Positions 21,556 through 33,011 of a stretch of 64,000 bases of DNA are shown here, piece after piece; positions within the stretch are counted from its first letter, which is position 1; each line of letters begins with the position of its first letter. Made by a program: the position numbers and the translations under genes. Where the stretch lies: the NCBI GenBank assembly GCA_014904985.1, contig MU128934.1, positions 265,313-329,312 of the forward strand. Reading direction: 5' to 3'. The notes under the pieces were generated by a model. It saw only the letters and a list, made by a program, of their open reading frames with translations. It did not search any database and was not told the DNA's origin. This DNA is from Hydnum rufescens UP504. Its lineage: Eukaryota; Basidiomycota; Agaricomycetes; Cantharellales; Hydnaceae.

Positions 21556-22766
21556 CTAAGCTTTGGACATGGGCGAAGGACGCGCCGCGGCCCGAATAGG
21601 GCGGGGAGGCCTGATGGACTGAGTAGTGCTCATGGGGGAATGTATCACCACATCTTCGAAAGGCCTGGTATCGCCCTCTTCATTGCTGTACAAGCTCTCG
21701 CTGGCAATGGAAGACCTGGATAGGGAGGTGACAGCATCTCCCAAACGGCCTTCAGACGAGTAATATTCTATACCCCTCGGGTCCATTATGATCCGAGGTT
21801 TGGGGTTCGGAACCAGCTGCCGGGTATTGACTGTTCGAGGGTGATCAAGGAAACGTGACCGAATATCCCCAGCGTGGGAGTCGTAAGATAATTGGGGCCT
21901 ATGTCCACCAAGTGCGCGCGCACGGACCAGTGTTTCCGGAGAGGCAGCTGGTCCCGTCTCGCTTGGTATGGGCGGAGAAGGGAGCGTCGCAATGTTAACG
22001 AACCTTGGGTCTCGGTCACGTTCATGCATCAAGGGCACAGGTGAGCTAATCTGAAGCCCTTCAGCCGGCGCAGTGTCGCTGATAAACGAGGTGTCGGACA
22101 GCCTAGACCCTGCTCGCGACCCCGGGCCACTGTGAAGATGTGCCCAGCGAGACTTGAGCCCATAATGAGAAGTCTGACCATGTTCATTGCCAGAGGTGCC
22201 TCGACGTCGTTTGTATCTCCAGAGCAAAAGGAAAAAAATGATAGCAGCAGCTAGGAGACCGCCAACTACCCCTCCTGCGATTGCGGCTGTGTTCCTGGAC
22301 CTAAAAAGAATCATGGCCTAAGATATAATCAGGGCCGCCTAGAGAACGCAAACATACACTACCCTTGTGCACTAGCTCTCACGCTTCCTATGGGGACTCC
22401 GCTAGACGTAGGACCCAGGGTGGCGCTAGGAGATGCACCATGGGAAGAGAGGATTAAAGGAGTGCTGGTAGATGGGTTTCCAGACAATGAACTGGCATTG
22501 GTACGCGATTGGGAAGACGTGGAGGACTGGCTAAAAGTGTAACCTATTCTTGTGGTGGAAGCTTTGCTCGCTGTCGAGGTTGATGGTTTTCGCTGCACAG
22601 GAGGTTGCGATGGCGGTGAATAGGTAACGGAAGATGAGAGCGGTGTGATCGATGACGACGTATCTTGCTGTGTGGAGGGGGTGGATCTGCTCGTCAACGA
22701 TGGCGATACCTCGGGAAGCGATAGCGATACAGTGGAACTAATAGATGGTGCGAAACCGTGGGCCAT
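21556..22766 (-). CDS. Ser/Thr-rich single-pass membrane protein
   Basis: Two exons are clear. The first (22766 to about 22362) is almost wholly Ser/Thr/Pro, from FAPSISSTVSLSLPEVSPS to PIGSVRASAQG, the kind of sequence that is heavily O-mannosylated outside the cell. The second starts SRNTAAIAGGVVGGLLAAAI and runs into FFLLLWRYKRRR, a single membrane helix with a basic stop-transfer signal. A cytoplasmic tail of about 210 residues follows, with many SR/SP sites, ending PIRAAARPSPMSKA. This is the layout of fungal Mid2/Axl2-like or SKG6-type surface proteins, which can act as cell-wall sensors. An upstream exon encoding the secretion signal is expected; the minus frame at 22813-23043 is a candidate but not convincing. 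No orthology is claimed. Confidence 0.7.
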
Positions 22767-23049
22767 GCTTTCAGACCAACTTATAAAGAACTCTAATCGG
22801 TCTCGTCAAACACTAGATATACGATGGTGGTAAATCCCCGGTCAGCACTGTGGAGAAATCGGGCCTCGTACAAGCGAAACGAGGGGGTCGCACAAAATCG
22901 CAGGAGGACCCAAGACACCAGGGAGGAAGCCAAGGGACTATGAAACTATTCTGTGGAAGCCCTGAGGTGAGAATAAATTTAGTTCTATTATCGTGAGGCA
23001 ATATATGCCCCGAAGTCGTTGGGCTAGTAACCGACCTGGACACGGATTA

Positions 23050-24069
23050 AAAATCAAGAGCCCAAACACATAAAGACGGAAGGGACGGTAGGTCTTTCAA
23101 ATACTCTTGAACCGGAGAGGAACCCGATGGACAGGAAGACATAATCGGATCACAACTCGCCCTGGTCGTGACCACTACGAAAGAGGCCTTGCATAGATCC
23201 GATACCAATCATCTTTGATGTGAGAGACCGTGAAGACGAAAGCGGTGCAAAGAAGCCGCCGCTTTCCAGCACTGGAAAACTCCGAAATTGTGAGGCCACG
23301 GCGACTCTCCACTCCGGTTCGGCGACGCGAAAAAACGAAGTGCGGCGATCTATACGTACATACATATCATACATATCAATTGGACCACCCCTTCATCCAT
23401 TGATACGTAAGAATAACTTTGACTCAACGTGTTATGAATTTCGGTTTTCCTACGGACGGAAGGTTATCAGGTCATTTACTCTATCAACTGCGAGAGTCTA
23501 CATAGCTCCTAACTCGGTATCGCGGCGACATTCTTACATGTATACACATATGATTAACCCCTGAATGCACTGTAAAGCGGCGTGCAAATGTGCATATAGA
23601 TTTCAATCATCTCAGGAACGTGCTGAAACCACGGCAGAAGCCCTCTATTAGTGTCCAGCTAGTTCCTCAGGGCTAAGATGACTGTTAGCCAAATATCCAT
23701 GTAGACCAGCCTCTCAGCTCTCAGGAGCAGCCCTGCTCTGACACTTGGTATCCTGCGGCCTTAACCGGCTCCATTCGAATTACGATCCATTACCTTCAAC
23801 ATCTCCTGCTAGCTCACGAAACAAATTTGGACCTCCTGTTGACCTTCAGATATGTGCTTCGGATATACGGTATTAAACAGTATATAGGTCCGGTAATATG
23901 GAAGTGTCTGTTGAGGGACGAGAGTGGCGCCTTCTGTGACGCCGGCGTGACGCGTGTGGAGGTCACTCACGGCAAGACCTGCGTCACGAATCCAACCGCC
24001 AGTGAACCTGCGCAGCTGGTCTTGATTAGGGTGGGGTCTTCCCGGGTGCCATTTCTGCCATTGAGTACG
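23050..24069. other. Upstream region of the NACHT-WD40 gene
   Basis: Short frames only. The plus frame starting at 23827 runs into the NACHT gene start but has no recognisable content before 24070. The stretch separates two divergent genes and should hold both promoters. Confidence 0.35.
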
Positions 24070-27000
24070 ATGGAAAATCGCATCCCTATCAGTGAGTTGC
24101 CTTTCTATCGGTTGTCGCCATACTCATCCATATCTGTTCTTAGTTACTGGGAATGGGGGCCTTGGGATGGATGGAGGTACTGGGGGTCGTGGGGGAGATG
24201 TCCATCTCAACTTCAATAATTGTGAGTGCCTCGTTCAAGCCTTTGCACTACTTACCCAGATTCGAGGCTCTTCCAGATGGGTCGGAATATCCTGATACTA
24301 CACTTTTAATGTCTCTTCCTCGTGCCGGATATGCGGCATATGACTCGGGTCGTGAGGGCGGTCCATCGTCATGTCTTGAGGGCACTCGTGTTGCTATATT
24401 GAAGGAGATTTTATCATGGTCGAGGAGTGCGAGAGGCAAAAGACTACCCGTATACTGGCTCAACGGACTCGTTGGCATCGGAAAGTCGACCATTGCCAAA
24501 ACCGTGGCTGAACGATCGCAAGAGAAGGCCATGCTGGGCGCCAGTTTTTTCTTCTCTCGCAGCGACCAACCTTTGCGGGATCCACGGCTCGTGTTCCCGA
24601 CCCTCGCTTTCCAACTCGCACACTCAGACAGAGAATTCAAGAAGTTTATCGTGGAGGCCCTAAGACAAGATCCGGCAATCGGGTACAAGGAGCTATTGCC
24701 TCAGCTTCAAGGATTAATTTTGACCCCCCTTCTGAAGATCAAACCTCGTCGGCGCCCAACGCTGATCATCCTTGACGCTCTCGATGAGTGTGAAGAAAGG
24801 GGCGCTGCAGATATTCTCGGGCTTATCTTTTCACACGCCATCCGACTACCTTTCCTCCGCATTCTGATCACAAGTCGTCCGCAACCTCACCTATCTTCAC
24901 TGTTTAGCAAGGCTCCGAACCTGGCGAAGACAGTTCTTCATGATATCGAAGCCTCGGTCATTCAGCAAGATATCCGCCTTTATATCTCCACCGAATTGGC
25001 CAAAATTCCGCAGAGACTTGATCTCCCCATGCCTGCGGACTGGACGACGGAGACCGAGAGGAGCGAACTCGTAGAAAAATGTGGCAAGCTATTTGTTTAC
25101 GCGGCTACAGCGATCCGATTCATCGGGAACGATCGTGTACAAGATCCTCCCAGACATCTAAGCCTCATACTTAACACCCGATCTACCCAACACGCCGGAG
25201 CCACACCATATTGGCAGTTGGACGAGCTCTACATGGGGGTCCTCCGCAACTCGCTTTCCCCATATAATCATCGAGAAATTCTGCAGAGGTTTCAAGTCGT
25301 CGTTGGGAGCATCGTGCTGTTGCGCGAGCCCCTCCCGCTACATTCGTTGGCTAAATTTGTTAAGTACGAAATACGGGTCGTCGAGGATGCTTTACGTCAT
25401 CTTCACTCAGTCATCGTCCCCCCCTCTAATATTCAGGAAGCACCACGTATCTATCACCCTTCATTTCTCGAATTTATCACGGATGCTTCGAGATGCTCTA
25501 TGGAGAGTTTGTGATTGTTCCTGTGCCAGAACAGGAACTGCGGCATGCTTTCCGGTGCTTCGAACTGATGGCGACAAATTTGAAGCGGGACGTAGCTGGG
25601 ATCTCGGATCCGTCGCTCCTGAACGGAGAAGGAGACCGATTTGAACAGAAAGTGAGAGATGCACTGTCACCGGAGGTGCAGTATGCATGCCGGTTCTGGG
25701 CGTCGCATCTCTCGCTTGTCGAGTTTGGAAAGGAGGTAATGGTGGAAGCTCTGGAAGTGTTCGCGATGAGGTCGATTTTGTGGTGGTTCGAAGCAATGAG
25801 CCTGATTGGGAGTGTGCCCACCGCCGTGACCTCAATTCAAGAAGCGCACCGCTGGGCGGTATGTGTATTATTATCAATCTTCAGGTCAGCCCTGACCGTA
25901 CTTCGAATCCGATTGCAGATGAGCTCGAAATGCAAGTCGACTGTTGTCACAACCCTCTCTGATGCCTATCGATTTATTCTCGCTCACGGGAAGTCATAAG
26001 AGGAAGTGCGCTGCACGTATATTATTCTGCATTGCCTTTCACACCACACAACACTGCACTGTACAAAGCCTATCATGAAGATAGAACAGATTCTATCAGG
26101 GTCCTCCAAGGTGTAGAGCCTCAATGGCCACAGAACCTGAGTACTTTACTTGGCCATTCTGATCCAGTTACGGCGGTTGCATTTTCGCCTGATGGATCGC
26201 GCTTGGCATCAGGATCCTCTGATGGTACCGTATGTTTGTGGGATGCCATTTCCGGTGCCCCATTGCAAGCCAGAAGCACCATTTAGATTTGATTACAACC
26301 ATTGCATTTTCGCCCACCGGATTGCGCTTGGTGTCAGCTTCCCGAGACCGTACCTTACGGTTGTGGGATGCCATGTCTGGTTTTCCAGTTGCAAAACCGA
26401 AAAGCCATTCTTTTAAGGTTACAACTGTTGCCTTCTCACCTGATGGATTGCGGTTTGCATCAGGCTCTGATGATGGTAGTCTACGGTTGTGGGATGCCAT
26501 ATCTGGCACACGCATTCCAAAATTGGATCCCCTTTCTCATTCAGTTGGGACTTCATTTTCACCTGACAAATTGCCTCAGGTGTTGGACTCTGATGATGGT
26601 GCCCTCCTGTTGTGGGATGCCATGTCCAGCAGGTCTGTTCCATGGAGTGGTGGTGATTCTAGTTCCCACATCAGGAAAACTGCACATGTTCCAGAGCATG
26701 TCACCCCTTCTGGAGGCTCTGAAACACCATGGGGCAGTGCTCTGGAGGACCCTGACCTTGTCAAAAGAGCTAATGAGTCTCGCTTATTGGAATTAAGAAG
26801 GCGAAGGTCTGCACAGAGAGACAACAGTAGTTCCAGTCAGCCCTCAGCTCATCCAATTTGGATTGTTGCATTTTCACCCAATGGATTGCGCCTGGTATCA
26901 GGCATCTCTGTCTTATGGCTGTGGGATGCCAGGTGTAATGTGCCCATTGCAAAATTGGAAACCTATTCTCTTCAGGTTACAACAATTGCATTTTCACCTG

Positions 27001-28034
27001 ATGGCCTGCACCTAACATCAGGCTATGATGATGGTACCCTGTGCTTGTGGGATGGCATGTCTGGTATACTTGTTATGAATCTGCAAGGCCATTCTGATTC
27101 AATAAGGGCTGCTGCATTTTCACCTGATGGATCTCGCCTAGCCTCAGGCTCCAATGATGGAACCCTGTGCCTCTGGGATACCATATCTGGTGCACCCATT
27201 GTAAATCTGAAAGGTCATTCTGGTTCAGTTATGGCACTTGCATTTTCACCTGATGGGTTGTGCCTGGCATCAGGCTCTAATGATGGTACCCTATGGTTGT
27301 GGGATACCATGCTTGGATCACCCATTCCAAAGATGAAAGGCCATTCCAGTTTGGTTAGGGCCATTGCATTTTCTCCTGATGGAATGCACCTGGTATCAGG
27401 TTCAGATGATTGTACCGTATGGGTGTGGGATGCCACATCTGGGATGCCCATCACAAAACTGAAAGGCCATTCTAAGTCAGTTACATCCATTGCATTCTCA
27501 CCTGATGGATCATGCATTGCATCAGGCTCCAAGGACCATACCATATTCTTATGGGATGGCATATCCAGTACACCCATTGCAAAACTCAAAGGCCATTCTT
27601 CAATAGTTACTACCATTGCATTTTCCCCTGATGGCTTGCGCCTGGCATCACGCTCTGATGATGGTTCCCTATTCTTGTGGGATGCAATTTTAGGTGTGCA
27701 CATTGCAACACTGGAAGGCTATTCTTGGGCGATTACATCTCACATTGGTGGCTCTCTCTTGATCACACATGTGGCTATGAAGCACTTGATACCCGATTTG
27801 ACACCCCAACCCCTTATGGACTTTGGTGGGCTCATTTGGTCTCTTCATGGCCGGTGGATACAAGTGGAACGACCGAAAGATCATCATGTCAGGCGGATTT
27901 GTCATATCCCTCCACATTACTCGCCCAGCACTGACATCCAGGTGTCGAGCCAGGAGACTCACACTCAGGTCGCAGTCGGATGCAGGGATGGTCGCATTAT
28001 AATCCTCACCATTCCATATGACCCATTTAATTGA
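24070..28034 (+). CDS. NACHT-WD40 NLR-like protein, frame-broken
   Basis: Fungal STAND protein of the NWD type. A short first exon (MENRIPI) probably splices to a Gly-rich segment, [18 protein letters not shown]. The NACHT domain follows with Walker [10 protein letters not shown] (about 24,465) and Walker [11 protein letters not shown] (about 24,765), then [13 protein letters not shown] linker, [17 protein letters not shown], precedes the WD40 repeats, as in other fungal NWDs. From 26.14 to 27.75 kb there are about 11 WD units of about 42 residues with the refrain [13 protein letters not shown] and LWDA, plus a degenerate tail. NACHT oligomerises on nucleotide binding; WD40 arrays recognise ligands. 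Reading frame changes at about 25,490, 25,990 and 26,265, and the Gly-rich exon does not join the NACHT exon in frame (about 24,240). The gene is either decayed or affected by indel errors. No N-terminal effector domain is visible. Confidence 0.82.
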
Positions 28035-28337
28035 TGTGATGGAGCTCTCTCTGATGTACTGCCTTAATCTGCCTAGAGGTGGTTATGAAGTACCACAGGA
28101 AGTCCTTGTACAGGAAAGTCTTACCCATTAGAATACACCTGACATAGTTACTTAGATCTCAGATGCAAGTAGGGATACTGCCTCATTGGGGGGATCAATG
28201 TCTCTAATCGGCCTCCCAATTTAGGTGTATACTGAGGTATCACCTCGTTACGCACTCAAACCAGTACCTCAGCTATACTCACGGTGTCGAACTATCCATT
28301 GCTCTATGATATGCAATGTGGCTAGAGCGAGGGCATT
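28035..28337. other. Intergenic, nothing seen
   Basis: No coding or repeat signal recognised between the NACHT-WD40 gene and the convergent minus-strand genes. Confidence 0.4.
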
Positions 28338-28883
28338 TTAGAGATTATACAATCCCCTGGCTCGCACCCTGGCGGTTGCGAGAAATTGTGAGGCACTGTA
28401 ATGGCGCCCGCGGCCTGGAAAAGCGTGTGGTCCGACCCAGTGGCGGCGCCTGCCCATCTTTCGGCCCCGACTTATGCGGCCAATGATAGTGAAAAAAATT
28501 GATGACAATGAGTGACGCTTAACCTCGGCGGTTTCTCGGTCAACATCTAAAGGGCAGAATCCCTGGCCTCTAAATCTGGGAAGGTGGTATGGTTCCAAGG
28601 GACATAGTAAGTCAGTTATACATCGTGTGTACCTGTGCGCCCCCTCCCTCCCGAAAAGCGCACTCACAGGTACACCTCGAAGTGCATAATGACCCCATGC
28701 ATTAGGCCCGAAAATGAGAAAGAATATAACAATGCAGCCTCTGCCGCATGAATCTCTGAAGGAGAGCACATGCAGCTGATAGCCTATCATTGTGGCGGAA
28801 GTCCGGGGTCGACACAGTGAACCCACCAATGGTACAAAAGGGAGCGCGCGGCATAGACGTATTAAGATGACTGGGCTCGCCAA
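28338..28883 (-). CDS. Hypothetical protein, doubtful
   Basis: A 181-codon frame with hydrophobic stretches (PVILIRLCRALPFVPLVGSL and IVIFFLIFGP) and a basic C-terminus. It overlaps the end of gene B by 22 bp in another frame. No family is recognised. It could be a downstream exon region of gene B, a separate small membrane protein, or chance. Confidence 0.22.
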   Translation of the reverse strand: MASPVILIRLCRALPFVPLVGSLCRPRTSATMIGYQLHVLSFRDSCGRGCIVIFFLIFGPNAWGHYALRGVPVSALFGREGAHRYTRCITDLLCPLEPYHLPRFRGQGFCPLDVDRETAEVKRHSLSSIFFTIIGRISRGRKMGRRRHWVGPHAFPGRGRHYSASQFLATARVRARGLYNL

Positions 28884-30023
28884 ATCACTCCACCGGCTTT
28901 CCCCATGAGGTTGACTAAGATCCTCTTCATGAGTTCATCTTTCTTAAGCTCCGACTCGCAGACAAAGTTTCCCTTGTGGAGGGGGGACATAAACACGTCC
29001 TCCACAGGGGAAGGGACTTCCTCATCGATGCGAAGATGACCACCGTTGAGTCCCTGAACGAGTGTCTTCCCGGTACGCCTCGCGTAGGCTATACCCATGT
29101 TACGACCAGGAATAGGTGTAGGTACACGTGGCCGCGGTCCACCGGGACCATTGTTGTCAACTGAGGGACTTGTTTTGGGATTTTTGCCGTCCCTGCGAAA
29201 CCCACACGTGGACATTGGGAACCATCCTGCATCACGAGAAGCGGTGTCGTCATAGATCGTGTTTTCAATGACAAGATCGAACACAGGGCGACAGGGATTA
29301 TAGGTGATGAATGAACGATTTGCGGGAGTGGAACAATAGCCATGTCTCCGTTCGAAGTGCGGTAGCTGAGATGGCGATTTTGCAGTCGAAGGGGTGAATG
29401 TCAATATGCACAACCGTTGGGACCAGCGGCAAGCGCAGGGAAACATTGCACCTGGCAACATCGATTCGGAAGTAGCACTAGAAGCGACAGAAATACAAGG
29501 ACAAGGACTGAGAGAAAGTCGGGAAAGCGACAGGCTTGGTTTGCGTTTGTGCCATATCGAAGCGCCTCTAGTACTTCTTGGCGTCTTGATCGTCACACAC
29601 CTCGGATCCTGCTCGTGAGGTTAGTTGGACGGTTTCAACGATCGGCAGAATTTCAAACACCTGGGGGCAGGGTCCCATCGTCTGAGGGCAGAAGATCCAG
29701 GTCGCATTGTTGGCAAAACACCCGTACATGTCGCTGTAGGTCTCGTCGTTCAGTTGATAAAAATCTGCGAGCCTCAGGAGAGAACGAGTTTCGTTAAGAT
29801 AGTACACAATCAAGCAGTTTTTCTCCGGCCATAAATGCATCCGCGGGCCAGAAGCGTCTTCTTTAAGATCTTGGACAAGAAACGAGTGTAGGGTATCTCT
29901 CCACTCTTCACCAATGGACTCCGCAGCATCGTCAGGAGGGTCGAGATAAAGAGGGTTGATATGAGCTCGGAGCGAGGATATCCAAGCAGTATCGTGAAGA
30001 GCCGCCGCGTACAACGCATTCAT
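28862..30023 (-). CDS. Unrecognised family, gene B
   Basis: Two minus-strand blocks: 30023-29600 and about 29596-28862, linked by a splice near 29,600 that I could not fix (candidate donor GAG|GTGTGT). The first block has EEWRDTLHSFLVQDLKEDASG and, about 50 residues later, NNATWIFCPQ. This matches gene A at 12.1-13.0 kb (W-x3-L-x2-F-[IL]-x2-D-[IL]-x-ED-x-SG ... W-x-[FY]-CP). The second block has a conserved-looking tail, IPGRNMGIAYARRTGKTLV and KKDELMKRILVNLMGKAGG. I do not recognise the family. The start at 30023 (MNALYAAALHDTAWISSLRA) is plausible but could be preceded by another exon. It converges on the NACHT-WD40 gene. Confidence 0.5.
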
Positions 30024-30029
30024 GGAGGT

Positions 30030-30999
30030 GCCTAAAGGAAATGAGGGACATCATCCATTAGCCGGAGGAGAATTCGAATCCGGCTCTAGGGTTAGCCGGC
30101 GGTAGGACATCTTGTTATATGCACAGATGTGGCTAGTCTGCTTCAGAATGGAACCATCTGAATGATTGGCCTTTGCTGAAACAGATGCAGCAATGCAGAT
30201 TCCACAGGATAGGCGTGTGCGAGATATAAAACCGGGCCCCAGAGCGATCTTAGGGCCAGATTCACTATAGCTTTCAGAAAGCGAAGGCGGGGATAGCTCC
30301 TCAGCACAACACTATGGCTGGTCTGCGGACAAGCAGTGCTGACATCGAATCGCCCGAGGATATTCCTTTAGAGTTCACGAGGTGTTTGAAAAGGCAGAAG
30401 CCTCAGCAAATGTGATCGACCAAAGTTAATGACAAGGAAGCGGAACTTGCCGAAGGGGATTGGCTACATGCCCGTGCGATAGACTCGTGACCAGATCCCT
30501 CCTCGCGGAGGAGGAGGAGGAATCTTGTTTATATACCGCATTAGGCTGCCGGGCGGCGCCGAGAGCGGTCTCGTACTAAGCTAATGTACATGTGTGTGCT
30601 ATATCTATGTGCGAGAAGGAGCAATCAGGGGGACTGGGGTGTGTGCAGTGTGGCTAGGCCGGGGTGCGGGGTCGAGGGTGGTGGGCTTTCTAGGTATCGG
30701 TGGTTATATAGACGTTTGGACAATAATTGGAGAGATCAGAGAGAGAATGGGGTGAGAGAAATATGGGGGGGTTCGGTATCGCGGGGGGTTGGTTCCTTCG
30801 TTCCAATGTGGTACGGGGTGTGACTCTCCCGTACTGCTGGGGTTATGAATTCATCGTTTGCTGTCCTTTGGGCATCAGTGTTTGTCGAGTGCCCCGGATG
30901 AGGTGAGGAAGTCTGCGAGGCGGATTATACCGTCACTTGTCCCTAGGAGGGTCTTGATTTCCCGCTCATCCCCTCCTCGCGGAGGGACTGGTAGTAATT
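30030..30999. other. Intergenic with CTCCTCGCGGAGG palindromes
   Basis: TCCCTCCTCGCGGAGGAGG at about 30,496 and CCCCTCCTCGCGGAGGGAC at about 30,970 form a similar inverted pair, with a G-rich plus strand between them (30,600-30,820). They may bound a small element. No gene is recognised. Confidence 0.35.
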
Positions 31000-31539
31000 G
31001 ACTTTGGGCAACATCCGGATGCAAATCCGGAAACTCGGCTCGCCCAGCAACTCGGCGGCGGATCCAGATGGTGTTATATACATACGAAATTAGGACTGGT
31101 TGTATTCACCACTGTAGTGTAGTGGCTGATGTGCTGGCAGAATGTATTGTTTTTTGCATTTCCCCGGTTCGAAACCTGTGCAAGTCAAGAGATCAAATTA
31201 AGCGCCCATCCCGGTGTTCCGCCGTGAAGCATGCAGGATGTTTGGGAAACCTCCTTTTAGCTTATTCCAAACGTTATCTCAACTCCACATTCATCCCCCA
31301 TATGAACCACCCTTGCGCGCGCGAGAAGTCAGATATTTCCTTTTTGGGAATGTTCGATTATCTTCTTCAAATTCACCCGGGACTTCTCAAGTAACTTTAA
31401 AATATAACTAATAACCTAATTATGTAAATTTTACGAGCCCAAATACCGTATTTACCGACTTACACACCCCTCACCTTCGGCCGGCGTTGAGTTGTGGCGC
31501 CGAATTTCCGGTTTTTGCTTCCGGATGTTGCCTAAAGTC
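31000..31539. mobile_element. Nonautonomous TIR element
   Basis: The left end GACTTTGGGCAACATCCGGA at 31000 is the inverted complement of the right end at 31539 (reverse-complement GACTTTAGGCAACATCCGGA). Similarity extends inward through CCGGAAACTCGGC versus CCGGAAATTCGGC for about 45 bp. No transposase is encoded. I could not identify a clean target duplication. The interior contains the Pol III-like boxes listed next. Confidence 0.65.
31110..31190 (+). other. tRNA-like segment with A and B boxes
   Basis: TAGTGTAGTGG (about 31,115) fits the Pol III A-box consensus and GGTTCGAAACC (31,166-31,176) is a perfect B box, about 50 bp apart. The sequence does not fold into a full cloverleaf: the T-stem is weak and a run of six T lies between the boxes. 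It is probably a decayed tRNA or the head of a tRNA-derived SINE. Confidence 0.5.
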
Positions 31540-33011
31540 CTCAACTGGGACTGGTACGATGGGTTATTCCGTTGAATGGTACACCATACATCCGAGGCCA
31601 GTTGATTTTGAAATCACTATTAGACAATCCGCACGTTCCCTCTGCGCCTTCCGATAGTTCCTTCGCTCCTGTATGTGATTGGGGTGGACACTCATGGGAA
31701 ATATAAGTAGATATTTCTGTTGCGTAAGAGTGCTGTGGACAATGGGGAACCCTCAAATTACTGTATTGCTCACTCCCCATGTCTTCAGCGCATGGAAATG
31801 ACTCCATTCGAGAGAATGATTTGAACAAGGGTATTAATGGGCTATAAGGGAAGGGACCGAGTTGAAGGCATTGACAAGACCTGAGTGCGACATTACATGC
31901 GAAGGGAGGATGGATGGGTATTAAACGTAATTAACTGGAATTTTTTTATTTCTTTGATTGCGAAAGAGGCCGAGAAATAATCAAGTGTCATATAGTCTAA
32001 GATGAAATCTCGGATGTAAGGTGTCACAGTTGCCCGGCAACCCCATTGTACCAGTCCCTCCGGGAGAGGGATCTGGTCACGAGTCTACCCGTGCGATATT
32101 CTCATGCGTTACATTCGCTAGTTCAAGATTTTTCCAGGACACGGGTTTCTTCTCCCGGAAGGTCCATACATTCGCTGAATATGTTTTCCCCATCGTCAAA
32201 CAAGAACAAGCCATTACAAACGCAGGGTACGGCAGACCCCGAATTTCCACTGCATAAACGCGTTCTGATTCGATATATCTCACAGCCCTCCCCAGTCCTC
32301 GTACTGTGCGAGCCTCGATGCCGCGTCGTACTGGATTAAATGAGCTCCAACCCGGTGGTCTGCGTGAGCGCTTCCAAAATGGAGGCGCGCGTCTGTCCAA
32401 CCGGTCACGATACCAAAGTGAGTGTGTTCAATTTGGGGACCCTGTACATGCTGAAGGCAGAAGCTAGAGACCGATGGATGGATTCTCTCTGAAAGACACT
32501 TAAAAGACCAAGGTAAGCGCGAGATGGCGGACGCATTTCGGCCTGCTTAGCTACTGCAACACCAGAAACGCAAATTGAGGCACTAGACCCCCGATTTCCC
32601 CTTCTTTGGATGCGCCATGGGTCATTTTCCGGCTCGTGGCTGAGTATGGAGATCGAATTGGGGGGTCTGCAACTGCCTCCTCTTCTACAATCAAGAAGTC
32701 ATTAGGGGAAGTTATGAAATGGACGCTGGTATTGGTCACGGCGGTTCAGAATGTCCTTCTGGAACAGATAGATCATCTGCGACTCAATGGATGTTTGCCT
32801 ATCAATCCCATCCGTCGGCAACATGGACTCCCCGCTCGACTTCAGCTGTCGGCCCAGTGCGTGGACATTCTCTCGCAGCTGAGCAACCATGTCCGAGCTT
32901 TGGCTTCCAGCCCTGGCGAAAAATCGACGCTTCTTGATCGTGCACGTGAAATTCATTGGTCCGTTCGGCCCCGGCTGGCTTCTTGTAGTTTAAATAGGGA
33001 ACACTGACGCA
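31540..33011. other. No gene recognised
   Basis: Frames of 80-130 codons overlap on both strands (32021-32400 and 32606-33007). Neither strand gives a recognisable protein. The region just before 33012 would hold the promoter of the TPR gene. Confidence 0.35.

Noticed and set aside
26168..27703. Long minus-strand frames
   Set aside because: They are antisense shadows of the WD40 repeats, repeating the same peptide at WD spacing.
32606..33007. 133-codon plus frame and coiled-coil-like minus frame
   Set aside because: Both strands are open with no family match, so neither can be supported as a gene.
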